Shown here: in pieces, positions 18,689 to 26,548 of the stretch
Position numbering within the stretch: position 1 is the first letter of the stretch
Layout of the letters: every line of letters starts with the position of its first letter
NCBI RefSeq assembly: GCF_014653785.1
Contig: NZ_BNAS01000005.1
Location: 241,368-305,367 of the forward strand
Length of the DNA stretch: 64,000 nt
Direction of reading: 5' to 3'
DNA from: Promicromonospora soli
GTDB taxonomy: Bacteria; Actinomycetota; Actinomycetes; Actinomycetales; Cellulomonadaceae
Notes under the pieces: generated by a model
Told to the model about the DNA's origin: nothing
Databases searched by the model: none
The model's input: only the letters and a program-made list of their open reading frames with translations
Translations under genes and position numbers: made by a program

Positions 18689-20155
18689 ATGCCCGACACG
18701 TTCGCCGGCGGCCTGGTCAGCGCGCTCGCCCGCAGGGCGGGCGCGCTCGACATCGCCCTGCACACCGTCCAGGTGAGCCTCCGCGGCGAGACGGTGACGC
18801 ACGCGGTCAGCGAACCGCTCGACCTGGACACGCACCAGCGGATGTACTCGGTGTCCAAGACGGTCACGGGCCTGGCGATCGGGCTGCTCGCCGACGAGGG
18901 TCGGCTGGGCCTCGACGACCCCATCGCGAAGCACTTCCCCGAGATGGGCCCGGTCCATCCGTGGCTCGAGGCCACGACGATCCGGCACATGCTCGCCATG
19001 CGCGGCCCGCACCGGTCCACGACGTACAAGCTCACCGCGGGCGGCTGGCTGGAGTCCTACTTCCGGGTGGCGCCGACGCACCCGCCGGGCACGGTCTTCA
19101 CCTATGACACCAGTGCCTCGTACGTGCTGGCAGCGCTCGTGGAACGGCTCGCGGGCACCGTGCTCGCGGACTACCTGCGCCCCCGGCTGCTCGACCCGCT
19201 GGGCGTCAGCCCCTGCCTGCGGTTCCTCACCGGGCCGGAGGGCATCAGCCACGGGGGCTCGGGGCTGGTCTGCACCCCGCGCGACCTGCTGCGCCTGGCG
19301 CACCTCCTGCTTGAAAATGGCGTGCACGACGGCGCCCGGCTCCTGCCGGCCGGCTACCTGCGCGACGCCATGAGCCCGCAGGCCGACACCACCCTGCAGA
19401 CCTCGGACGTCGTATTGCGCGGCGGATACGGCTACCAGCTCTGGCTGCCCCGGCCGGGGAGCTGGCTGATGTTCGGCCTCGGCGGCCAGATCGTCTACGG
19501 CGACCCCGCCCGGGGGCTCGCCGTCGTGGTCACCGCGGATGCCCAGGCGTGCGAGAGCGGGCACGAGCGCCTCCTCGACGACGTCCTCGAGCGGCTCGTG
19601 GATCCGCTCGTCGACCGGCTCGACGCCGATTCGTTCGACGCCGGTCCGTCCGACGCCGCGGGCGTGGACGACGGGTCGGTCGCGAATGCCGTCGCCGTCC
19701 GGCTCCCCTGGCCAGCACCGCCACATGACGCCGCACACGCGCGGCCCGCCGGCGGCCGCTACGTGAACGTCGTCGACGGGCCCGGACCTGCGGAGCTCGT
19801 CCTGTCGCTCGACGACGACGACGGCGGCCGGCTGCGCAGCGCGGGCGGCTGGAACGCCGCCGACGGCCAGGCCACGGCCGGCGGCTGGGACATCGAGCTG
19901 CGGTTCGACCGGCCGGTCCGCACCGTGGTCGACGGCCAGCCCGCCGTCGTCACCGCAGGCTGGACCGGCGTCAACACCCTGGACGTGCGCTGCGCGCTGC
20001 TCGGTGACGAGCTCGCGACGTGGCGTGCGCGCCTCGCCTGGGCCGACGACGGCACGCTGACCGTCCAGTCACAGATCTTCGGCGAGACCGCCGACCAGGC
20101 ATGGACCTTCCACGCCGCCTACCACCCGGCGCCCGCGCCCGGCTCGCCGCGGTGA
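18689..20155 (+). CDS. Serine beta-lactamase-like hydrolase (class C/EstB type)
   Basis: A 488-aa protein. The N-terminal ~300 residues have the beta-lactamase/transpeptidase-like fold: nucleophile motif SVSK (~residue 53), Tyr motif YDTSASYVL (~143), and a Gly-rich GGQIVYGD in the KTG-box position. The C-terminal ~170 residues form an extra beta-rich domain. There is no signal peptide, so it is cytoplasmic and likely an esterase or amidase, not an antibiotic resistance enzyme. Its ATG is one base after the xylB stop, so it is probably co-transcribed; it might deacylate xylo-oligosaccharides, but that is a guess. Confidence 0.8.
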   Translation: MPDTFAGGLVSALARRAGALDIALHTVQVSLRGETVTHAVSEPLDLDTHQRMYSVSKTVTGLAIGLLADEGRLGLDDPIAKHFPEMGPVHPWLEATTIRHMLAMRGPHRSTTYKLTAGGWLESYFRVAPTHPPGTVFTYDTSASYVLAALVERLAGTVLADYLRPRLLDPLGVSPCLRFLTGPEGISHGGSGLVCTPRDLLRLAHLLLENGVHDGARLLPAGYLRDAMSPQADTTLQTSDVVLRGGYGYQLWLPRPGSWLMFGLGGQIVYGDPARGLAVVVTADAQACESGHERLLDDVLERLVDPLVDRLDADSFDAGPSDAAGVDDGSVANAVAVRLPWPAPPHDAAHARPAGGRYVNVVDGPGPAELVLSLDDDDGGRLRSAGGWNAADGQATAGGWDIELRFDRPVRTVVDGQPAVVTAGWTGVNTLDVRCALLGDELATWRARLAWADDGTLTVQSQIFGETADQAWTFHAAYHPAPAPGSPR

Positions 20156-20177
20156 GCTGACCTCGGGTAGCAGGTTA

Positions 20178-20288
20178 CCGGGTGGGCTGAACTTCGTTCA
20201 GCCTGGCCCTGCCTGCTTCAGCCAGGCTGAACTATTCAGCACAGCCCGCAATTCCGGGCCCCAGCCGAACGAAGTTCAGCCCACCCGG
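20178..20288. repeat. Long inverted repeat between convergent operons
   Basis: 22-bp perfect arms (20178-20199 and 20267-20288, containing GGGCTGAACTTCG) enclose a second stem AGCCTGGC/GCCAGGCT (20200-20207, 20221-20228) and further GAACT/AGTTC copies. It sits between the serine hydrolase and the pectin operon, so it may be a mobile palindrome that serves as a two-way terminator. Confidence 0.8.
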
Positions 20289-20320
20289 CACGTACCGAAA
20301 CAGCACTCCGCGCCCCGGCG

Positions 20321-21253
20321 TCAGCCCTTGACCGAGCCGATGAGCGCACCCTTGACGAAGTACCGCTGGATGAACGGGTAGACGAGCAGCATCGGCAGTG
20401 TCGCAACGACGATCACTGCCATCTTCACCGACTGCGCCGGGGGCACGACATCCACGACCGAGGCGTCCGCGTTCATGCCGCTCGCGACGATGACTATCTG
20501 GCGCAGCAGCACCTGGATGGGCCACTTCTCGGAGTCGTTGATGTACAGGATCGCGTTCTGGTAGGTGTTCCAGTAGCCGACGGCGTAGAACAGGCCGATG
20601 GTCGCGATCGAGGCGAGCGACAACGGCAGCACGATCCGCAGGAACACTCCGAGGTCGGAGCAGCCGTCGATGCGTGCCGCCTCCTCGAGGCTGTCGGGAA
20701 TCGCCTGGAAGAAGCTGCGCATGATCACGAAGTTGAACGCGTTGATCGCGACGGGCAGGATCAGCGCCCACAGCGAGTCGATGAGGCCCAGGTTCTGGAC
20801 CACGATGAACGTCGGGATCATTCCGCCGCTGAACAGCATCGTGAAGATGACGAGGAAGTTGATCACCCGGCGCCCGCGCAGGTAGGGCTTCGACAGCGCG
20901 TACGCCATGAACGAGGTGAGCAGCAGGCTCACGAATGTCCCCATAGCCGTGACGAACACGGAGACACCGAGCGCCCGGAAGATTGTCGACGTCGACAGGA
21001 TGTAGCGATACGCGTCGAGCGTGAACGTCTCGGGGATGACGACGAAGCTGCGCGTCGCGAGCTCGCCCGGCGTCGCGAACGAGCTGCCCAGCACGTTGAG
21101 GAACGGCAGTACGCAGATCAGCGCGAACCCGCCGAGCACGACGACGTTGACTACGCGGAAGACCCGCATCGCCGTCGTGGGTCGCCGGAAGCCACTCTCG
21201 CGCTTCGCGAGCTGGTCCAGGCTCACCCGGGGTGCGGCGTCGGTCGTGTTCAT
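20321..21253 (-). CDS. Sugar ABC transporter permease (LplC/MalG-like)
   Basis: A 310-aa protein with six predicted helices, preceded by a ~50-residue cytoplasmic N-terminus. The EAA-loop region reads EEAARIDGCSDLGVFLRIVL, typical of carbohydrate (CUT1) permeases, close to LplC/YtcP of pectin-type importers. Its ATG overlaps the stop of the small membrane gene (ATGA). Last gene of the pectin-oligosaccharide operon. Confidence 0.92.
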   Translation of the reverse strand: MNTTDAAPRVSLDQLAKRESGFRRPTTAMRVFRVVNVVVLGGFALICVLPFLNVLGSSFATPGELATRSFVVIPETFTLDAYRYILSTSTIFRALGVSVFVTAMGTFVSLLLTSFMAYALSKPYLRGRRVINFLVIFTMLFSGGMIPTFIVVQNLGLIDSLWALILPVAINAFNFVIMRSFFQAIPDSLEEAARIDGCSDLGVFLRIVLPLSLASIATIGLFYAVGYWNTYQNAILYINDSEKWPIQVLLRQIVIVASGMNADASVVDVVPPAQSVKMAVIVVATLPMLLVYPFIQRYFVKGALIGSVKG

Positions 21254-21729
21254 CTCGTGCTCCCAAGGTCGGGCTGCCGGTCGGGCCGTCGCAGCGCGAA
21301 CATCCCCGCGCTGACGAAGAAGAGGAAGGCGACGGGGTAGAGGACAAGCTGGCTGCCCACCAGGCAGACCAGGCCGGCGGCCGCGAAGAACGCCCCGGCC
21401 GTGCGGCCCCCCGGCCGGCGCCTGGCCAGAAAGATCCCCGTGATCCCGAGGAGCAGCAACACCATGAGGGTGAGGCCGAACCAGGCGGCGAGCGTTCGGG
21501 CGGCGTCGTACGCGCCACCCGTGGCACCGCCGGCCGTCAGATCCAGCCCGGCCCGCTGCATCTCGGGGTAGAGGGTGGCGAGGAAGCCCTCCTCGTCGAG
21601 CCGGTTCATCACCAGCGTGAACGCTCCGAGGAACAGTGTGGACAGGACCATGCCGGTCCCGGCCACCCAGACCTCGGCGGTGCGCCGCATGACGGACGCC
21701 TCCGGGATCCGGTCAGTCGCCGTCGCCAT
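21250..21729 (-). CDS. Small four-helix membrane protein (DUF4064-like)
   Basis: 159 aa, with hydrophobic segments near residues 15-35, 85-105 and two in 115-150, resembling DUF4064 proteins of unknown function; this match is tentative. Start ATG 21729 has a strong GGAGGAGGGG site, and it overlaps the GH28 3' end by 17 bp. Its stop overlaps the next permease start (ATGA). This coupling inside the importer operon suggests a helper of the transporter. Confidence 0.6.
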   Translation of the reverse strand: MATATDRIPEASVMRRTAEVWVAGTGMVLSTLFLGAFTLVMNRLDEEGFLATLYPEMQRAGLDLTAGGATGGAYDAARTLAAWFGLTLMVLLLLGITGIFLARRRPGGRTAGAFFAAAGLVCLVGSQLVLYPVAFLFFVSAGMFALRRPDRQPDLGSTR

Positions 21730-23005
21730 CGGCACTCCCCTCCTCCTGGCGCAGCGTCGGGCTGTCGTCGACGTGGAAGACCGGGCCGTCACACCCGTCG
21801 ACCCGGACCCGGGTGATGTCCGAGTCCGCGACGTTCCCGAGGTGGAACCCCTGCCGCACCATGAGGTCCACCCCGTCCGCCATGGCCGGTCGTCCCGGGA
21901 CGGCGTCGGCGGCGAAGGAGACCGCTATGTCGTCGAGGGTGAGCTCCGTCAGGGGCCGCTCGGGCAGCCCGTAGACGTGCCCGGCAGCGGCGTGCACGCC
22001 GCGAGCCGTGATGTGGGCGAGGTGGATCCGGCGGAAGACCGGGGTGGAGTCGTCGACCGGGTACGGGCGCCGGTCACCGACGTGCGGCTCGTCGCCGTCC
22101 GGCCCGCAGAAGTAGTGCGGGTTGATGACGATCGGGCACATCACGTCGCTCATTACGAGGTTCGTGACCCGGATGTCCTCGACGACACCGCCCCGGCCCC
22201 GGCGGGACTTGATGCGGATGCCACGGTCGGTGCCCTGGAAGACGCAGCCCGTGATGACGACGTTGCGTACCCCGCCGCTCATCTCGCTGCCGATGACCAC
22301 GCCACCGTGCCCGTGCACCATCGTGCAGCCCGTGATCGTGACGTTCTCGCACGGGACGCGTTCCGGCGAGCGCTCGGTGCCCGACTTGATGGTGATGCAG
22401 TCGTCGCCGACGTCGATGTGGCAGTCGCTGATCCGGACGTTGCGGCACGACTCCGGGTTGATGCCGTCGGTGTTGGGCGAGTCGGGCGGGTTGGTGATCC
22501 GCACGCCCGCCACGCTGACGTCCTGGCAGAGCAGCGGGTGCACCGTCCAGGCCGGGGAGTCGCGCAGCGACACGTCGCGTATCGTCACCCGCTCGCACTC
22601 GTGCAGGCCGATCAGTGTCGGCCGCGGGTACGCCAGGGAATCCGGGTCGTCGCGGAACTTGTCCCACCAGCGCTGCCCCTGGCCGTCGATGGTGCCGAGC
22701 CCCGTGATGGCGACGTCGGTCTCCCCGTGCGCGTACAAGCACGGGGAGTGCACGGAAGTGGGTGCGCCCTCCCAGCGTGCCTCGACCGGCGGGTACAGGC
22801 TCGGTTCGGGGACGAACTCCAGCCGGGCCCCCGCCTCGAGGTGCAGCTCGACGTGGCTGCGCAGGCGCAGCGCGCCGGTGCGGTGCACGCCGGCCCGGAC
22901 GACCACGGTGCCGCCACCGGCCAGCGCGGCCGCGTCGATCTCGGCCTGGAGCGCCGCGGTCTCCAGGGTGGTCTCCGTGGCGCCAGGGCCGGCGTGCACC
23001 GTCAT
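21713..23005 (-). CDS. Glycoside hydrolase family 28, intracellular polygalacturonase-like
   Basis: A 430-aa right-handed beta-helix enzyme. All four GH28 signatures are visible: SPNTDGI, DVGDDCITIKSG, GHGGVVIGSE and RGIRIKS. GH28 enzymes cleave alpha-galacturonide links in homogalacturonan or rhamnogalacturonan. There is no signal peptide, so it probably acts on imported oligosaccharides, possibly as an exo-acting enzyme. Start ATG 23005 overlaps the stop of the binding-protein gene (TGATG). The longer upstream frame is the shadow of that gene. Confidence 0.9.
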   Translation of the reverse strand: MTVHAGPGATETTLETAALQAEIDAAALAGGGTVVVRAGVHRTGALRLRSHVELHLEAGARLEFVPEPSLYPPVEARWEGAPTSVHSPCLYAHGETDVAITGLGTIDGQGQRWWDKFRDDPDSLAYPRPTLIGLHECERVTIRDVSLRDSPAWTVHPLLCQDVSVAGVRITNPPDSPNTDGINPESCRNVRISDCHIDVGDDCITIKSGTERSPERVPCENVTITGCTMVHGHGGVVIGSEMSGGVRNVVITGCVFQGTDRGIRIKSRRGRGGVVEDIRVTNLVMSDVMCPIVINPHYFCGPDGDEPHVGDRRPYPVDDSTPVFRRIHLAHITARGVHAAAGHVYGLPERPLTELTLDDIAVSFAADAVPGRPAMADGVDLMVRQGFHLGNVADSDITRVRVDGCDGPVFHVDDSPTLRQEEGSADGDGD

Positions 23006-24513
23006 CAGCCGTTCACCTCGGCGTACGCCGCCGTGAACTCTTCGCTGATCTGGTCGAGGCCCTGTCCGCGCAGGCTCTCGATCGTCGCCTCGAAGTCGGA
23101 CATCTCGATGGCCCCGGTGATGTACTGGTTGTAGGCGTCGGTGACCTGCTGCTCGATGGTCGACCACCGGGTGTCGTACGTCTTGGACGTGAGCGACTGC
23201 GCCGGGTTGGTGATGACGAACTCCTCGTTCTCCGCCATCAGCTCGTTGGCCTCGTCCACGTACGGGCTCGTGCTCTTGTACGTGACGATCTTCTCGGACG
23301 GACGCGAGGAGCTGTAGGGCTGGACCTCCTGCTCCCACGCGGTCTGGTCGGTGATCGTCACCACGCCGTCGCCGTCGAGTTCGTAGTGGGTGCCCTCGAC
23401 GCCGTTGGTCATGAGGCCGAACGCCTCCTCGTCCATGAGCTTGTCGATGAAGCCGAGCACCTTCTTCAGCTCCTCCTCGGTCTCCACCTCGGACTTCGGG
23501 ATCGCGAGCCAGCCGCCCATGCCGCCACCCGTGTCGGTGAGGATGCGGCGCGGCACGTCCTCGTAGGTGACGTCGTTGACCAGCGCCCACTTCATCGGCG
23601 TCTTGGGGTCGGCGCTCTCGGCGAGGGCCAGGTAGTTCTTCGCCTCGAACAGGCCGGTGACGACGATCCCGCCCTTGCCCTGCGCGATGCCATCCTGCTG
23701 GTTCTGCTTCTGGACGGTGACGAACTCCTGGTTCACCCCGCCGTCCTCGTACACGCCGCGGTACCACTCCATGGCTTCCTTGTAGGCGTCGGTGGTGAAG
23801 CTCGGCACCACCTGTCCGTCGTCGGTCACCTCGAACTGGCTGCCCGCACCGAAGTACCCCGTGAGGGACCGGAAGGCGACCTTGAAGCTCTCCTCGCGGT
23901 CGTAGAAACCCGTGGTGTCGTCCTTTCCGTTGCCGTCCGGGTCGTCGTGGGCGAACGCGTGGGCGACCTTCGTGAGGTCCTCGATCGTGTGCGGCACCTC
24001 GAGACCGAGGTTGTCCAGCCAGTCCTGACGCACGACGACGCCGTAGCGGGCCTTGATCTTCTGGAACGGCACGCCGTACAGCTCGCCGTCGATCCGGGCG
24101 GAGTCGAGCGTCACCGGGTCGATCTGCGACAGGTTCGGGAACTCCGCGAGATAGTCCTCGACGTCCCAGAACATGCCGGAGGTGAGCGCCGTCCGCACCG
24201 TGGTGCTGTCACCCTGGGTGAGCGAGACGATGTCGGCTAGCGTGCCCGAGGCGAGCGCCGCGTTGATCTTCTCCTCCTTCGAGGCGTCGGGTACCCACTG
24301 CATCTCGAACTCGGTGCCCGTGTACTCCTCGAGCGCCGTCTCGATGACCCCGTCCTTCTCGGGCGTCGTCGGAGTGTGCAGCATCGCCATCCACGTCACC
24401 GGGCCGTCGGCGTCACCCCCGTCCCCGTCGCCCGACCCGCCACCGCATGCGGCGAGCGTGAGTGCCAGCACCGTTGCCGACGCCACCGCTGCTGAGTTCC
24501 TTCTTGAGATCAT
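23005..24513 (-). CDS. Sugar ABC transporter binding lipoprotein (LplA-like)
   Basis: A 502-aa protein with signal and lipobox LAAC (~residue 23), then a Gly/Asp-rich linker and an extracellular solute-binding family 1 body, with the long form typical of LplA/YtcQ proteins of pectin-oligosaccharide importers. Start ATG 24513 has GGGGAC upstream. It is coupled to GH28 by a TGATG overlap, which ties uptake to intracellular hydrolysis. No ATPase gene lies in the operon; a shared MsmX/MsiK-type ATPase elsewhere is expected for this class. Confidence 0.9.
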   Translation of the reverse strand: MISRRNSAAVASATVLALTLAACGGGSGDGDGGDADGPVTWMAMLHTPTTPEKDGVIETALEEYTGTEFEMQWVPDASKEEKINAALASGTLADIVSLTQGDSTTVRTALTSGMFWDVEDYLAEFPNLSQIDPVTLDSARIDGELYGVPFQKIKARYGVVVRQDWLDNLGLEVPHTIEDLTKVAHAFAHDDPDGNGKDDTTGFYDREESFKVAFRSLTGYFGAGSQFEVTDDGQVVPSFTTDAYKEAMEWYRGVYEDGGVNQEFVTVQKQNQQDGIAQGKGGIVVTGLFEAKNYLALAESADPKTPMKWALVNDVTYEDVPRRILTDTGGGMGGWLAIPKSEVETEEELKKVLGFIDKLMDEEAFGLMTNGVEGTHYELDGDGVVTITDQTAWEQEVQPYSSSRPSEKIVTYKSTSPYVDEANELMAENEEFVITNPAQSLTSKTYDTRWSTIEQQVTDAYNQYITGAIEMSDFEATIESLRGQGLDQISEEFTAAYAEVNG

Positions 24514-24576
24514 GAGCTGTCCCCTCTGACATGTGAATGACTGCCCACCTGCGACGTCGCGGGCGGGTACTTCGGT

Positions 24577-25269
24577 CTACCGAGCCGCGAGCGCGGCTCG
24601 CGGTCTGTGCGGCCCTCCCTCGGCTCCCGGGTTCGCCTGCCCCGACTCTGCCGCCGGGTCAGCCGTCAGCCCACGGAACACGGCACGGGTGACGAGCCCG
24701 ACGGCGAACGCGGGGATCCCGACCCCGAACAGGACGAGCAGCGGCAGCGCGAGCTGCCACGTCAGCCACCAGGTAGCCCCGACGACGGTCGCGCCGAGGA
24801 TCGTCCAGTGCAGGGAGCCGAACCCGATCAGCAGCGCCCCGCCGAGCTGGCGCGGGATCGTGGCCAGGTCCGTCGCCACCAGCACCGGGAACACGTAGGA
24901 CCAGGTGATCCCGAGCACTCCGAGGGCGCCGACGTTGAGGATCTGGACGTACCAGCTCGTCGCATGGAAGACGTTGGTGACGATCACGGCGCCGGCCGCC
25001 AGGAGGATCCAGGAGATCAGCATCGAGCGTCCCGCCTGCTCGCGGGCGTACCGCCAGAACACGCGCGCGGGCGGCGGGGTCTCGCCGGCGCGCAGCCATC
25101 GGTCGATGTACTTCGCCATCGCGTACGACGCCGGCCCGATGCCGAGCACGCCGAGGCCGAGCGCCGTCGTCGCGACCCAGAGCAGGTTGAGGAACGCGAC
25201 GCGGTACACGCCGGTCAGGAACGTGTTGATCCGGACGAAGCCTTCGAACGAGAACACGGTGTGCACCAC
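24577..25269 (-). CDS. YesL-like (DUF624) membrane protein
   Basis: About 230 aa with five to six membrane segments. The beginning FSFEGFVRINTFLTGVYRVA followed by FLNLLWV is typical of DUF624/YesL proteins, which sit beside LplBC-type sugar importers in rhamnogalacturonan clusters (YesL in Bacillus). The exact role is unknown; probably assists the importer. Start is one of several GTG codons (25269, 25266 or 25257), with GAAGGG close upstream. Confidence 0.75.
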   Translation of the reverse strand: MVHTVFSFEGFVRINTFLTGVYRVAFLNLLWVATTALGLGVLGIGPASYAMAKYIDRWLRAGETPPPARVFWRYAREQAGRSMLISWILLAAGAVIVTNVFHATSWYVQILNVGALGVLGITWSYVFPVLVATDLATIPRQLGGALLIGFGSLHWTILGATVVGATWWLTWQLALPLLVLFGVGIPAFAVGLVTRAVFRGLTADPAAESGQANPGAEGGPHRPRAALAAR

Positions 25270-25292
25270 CCTTCGCAGCCGGAACGGCCGCC

Positions 25293-26270
25293 TCAGTAGA
25301 CGCCTTCTTCGCCGAAGCGCTTGGCCAGCCGGTTCGCCATGACCACGAGCAACAGGCCGACCAGGCCCTTGAAGAGCCCGACGGCGGCCGCATAGCTGAG
25401 CTGCCCGTTCTGGATGCCCGCCGTGTACACGTAGGTGTCGAAGATCTCGCCCACCTCGCGGTTCAGTGAGTTCATCACCAGGAACATGTGCTCGAAGCCC
25501 AGCTCGAGGAAGTCGCCGATGGCCAGGATGAACATGACGATGATCGTCGGCCGGATCGCGGGCAGCGTGATGTGCCACGACTGTCGCAGGCGGCCTGCGC
25601 CGTCGAGCTGCGCGGCCTCGTAGAGCTGGACGTCCACGGCGGTCATCGCGGCGAGATACACGATGGTGCCCCAGCCCGCGCCCTTCCAGATCTCCTGGCC
25701 GATGTACAGCGGCCGCAGCCAGTCGGGGTCGGTGAGGAACGGGACGGGCTCGCCGCCGGCGTCGACGATGAGGTTGTTGATGCTGCCGCCGTCGGTGGAG
25801 AGCAGCACGTAGAAGATCGAGGCGACGATGACCCACGACAGGAAGTGCGGCAGGTAGATGACGGACTGCACGCTGCGCTTGAAGTACTTGCCCCGCAGCT
25901 CGTTGAGCAGCAGCGCCAGGATGATCGGCACCGGGAAGGCGAAGACCAGCAGCAGGAGGGAGATCACCAGCGTGTTGCGCAGCAGCATCGAGAAGGTGTC
26001 CTCGGTGAACAGCCGCACGAAGTGGTCGAAGCCCACCCACGGGCTGCCGCCGATGCCGAGGAACGGCATGTAGTCCTGGAAGGCGATCACGAGCCCGCCC
26101 ATGGGCGCGTACTTGAACACCAGGAAGTACGCGATGCCCGGCAGCGCCATCAGGTAGAGCGTCCGGTGCCGCCAGAACGACGAGCCGCGCGGACGGCGTC
26201 GGGTCTGCGGCCGTTCCGGGTCGGCGCTCGCCGCGGGCGGCCTCGGCGCCGCCGTGGTGGCCGCGCTCAT
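25293..26270 (-). CDS. Sugar ABC transporter permease (LplB-like)
   Basis: A 325-aa protein with an Ala/Pro/Arg-rich cytoplasmic N-terminus (~1-40) and six helices. The EAA loop reads YEAAQLDGAGRLRQSWHITL. The sequence WVGFDHFVRLFTEDTFSML after helix 1 is typical of LplB/YteP permeases. First gene of the pectin operon, divergent from GH43 across a 278-bp control region with three LacI-type operators. Confidence 0.92.
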   Translation of the reverse strand: MSAATTAAPRPPAASADPERPQTRRRPRGSSFWRHRTLYLMALPGIAYFLVFKYAPMGGLVIAFQDYMPFLGIGGSPWVGFDHFVRLFTEDTFSMLLRNTLVISLLLLVFAFPVPIILALLLNELRGKYFKRSVQSVIYLPHFLSWVIVASIFYVLLSTDGGSINNLIVDAGGEPVPFLTDPDWLRPLYIGQEIWKGAGWGTIVYLAAMTAVDVQLYEAAQLDGAGRLRQSWHITLPAIRPTIIVMFILAIGDFLELGFEHMFLVMNSLNREVGEIFDTYVYTAGIQNGQLSYAAAVGLFKGLVGLLLVVMANRLAKRFGEEGVY

Positions 26271-26356
26271 CGCAGCGACCCCGCGGTCATCGTCATTACC
26301 ACCATTGGTATGCCCCTCTGCTCGCCGTCGAGCCGTCTCCGGTCGTGGACACCTCC

Positions 26357-26370
26357 AGCAACCGGTTTCC
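26357..26370. promoter_or_regulatory. LacI-type operator 1
   Basis: AGCAACCGGTTTCC is the exact reverse complement of operator 2. The core AACCGGTT is palindromic, typical of LacI/PurR-type sites. It lies on the permease side of the divergent region. Confidence 0.75.
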
Positions 26371-26454
26371 GGGACCGTACCCGACGATCCGCGCGGACCG
26401 CAAGAGCAATTTTTGCCTCTCCTGCCTCAGATCCTCTCCGCGCTACCATTTGTG

Positions 26455-26468
26455 GGAAACCGGTTGCT
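26455..26468. promoter_or_regulatory. LacI-type operator 2
   Basis: GGAAACCGGTTGCT, centred about 98 bp from operator 1 and 48 bp from operator 3. Spacing would allow looping. It is likely bound by the LacI protein encoded at 28078. Confidence 0.75.
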
Positions 26469-26503
26469 AGGGTGGGCTCCGCCTCAGACGAGAGACAATT
26501 GCT

Positions 26504-26514
26504 GAACCGGTTTC
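26504..26514. promoter_or_regulatory. LacI-type operator 3
   Basis: GAACCGGTTTC lies about 35 bp before the GH43 start, overlapping the expected transcription start or leader of the plus-strand operon. Confidence 0.7.
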
Positions 26515-26548
26515 TCGGCGTTTCACGGTGTCCGAAGAAAGGCAGGCG

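Noticed and set aside
18689-20155. Antibiotic-resistance beta-lactamase
   Set aside because: The fold motifs are present but there is no signal peptide, the Tyr motif is atypical, and it is linked to xylAB; an esterase-like role is more likely.
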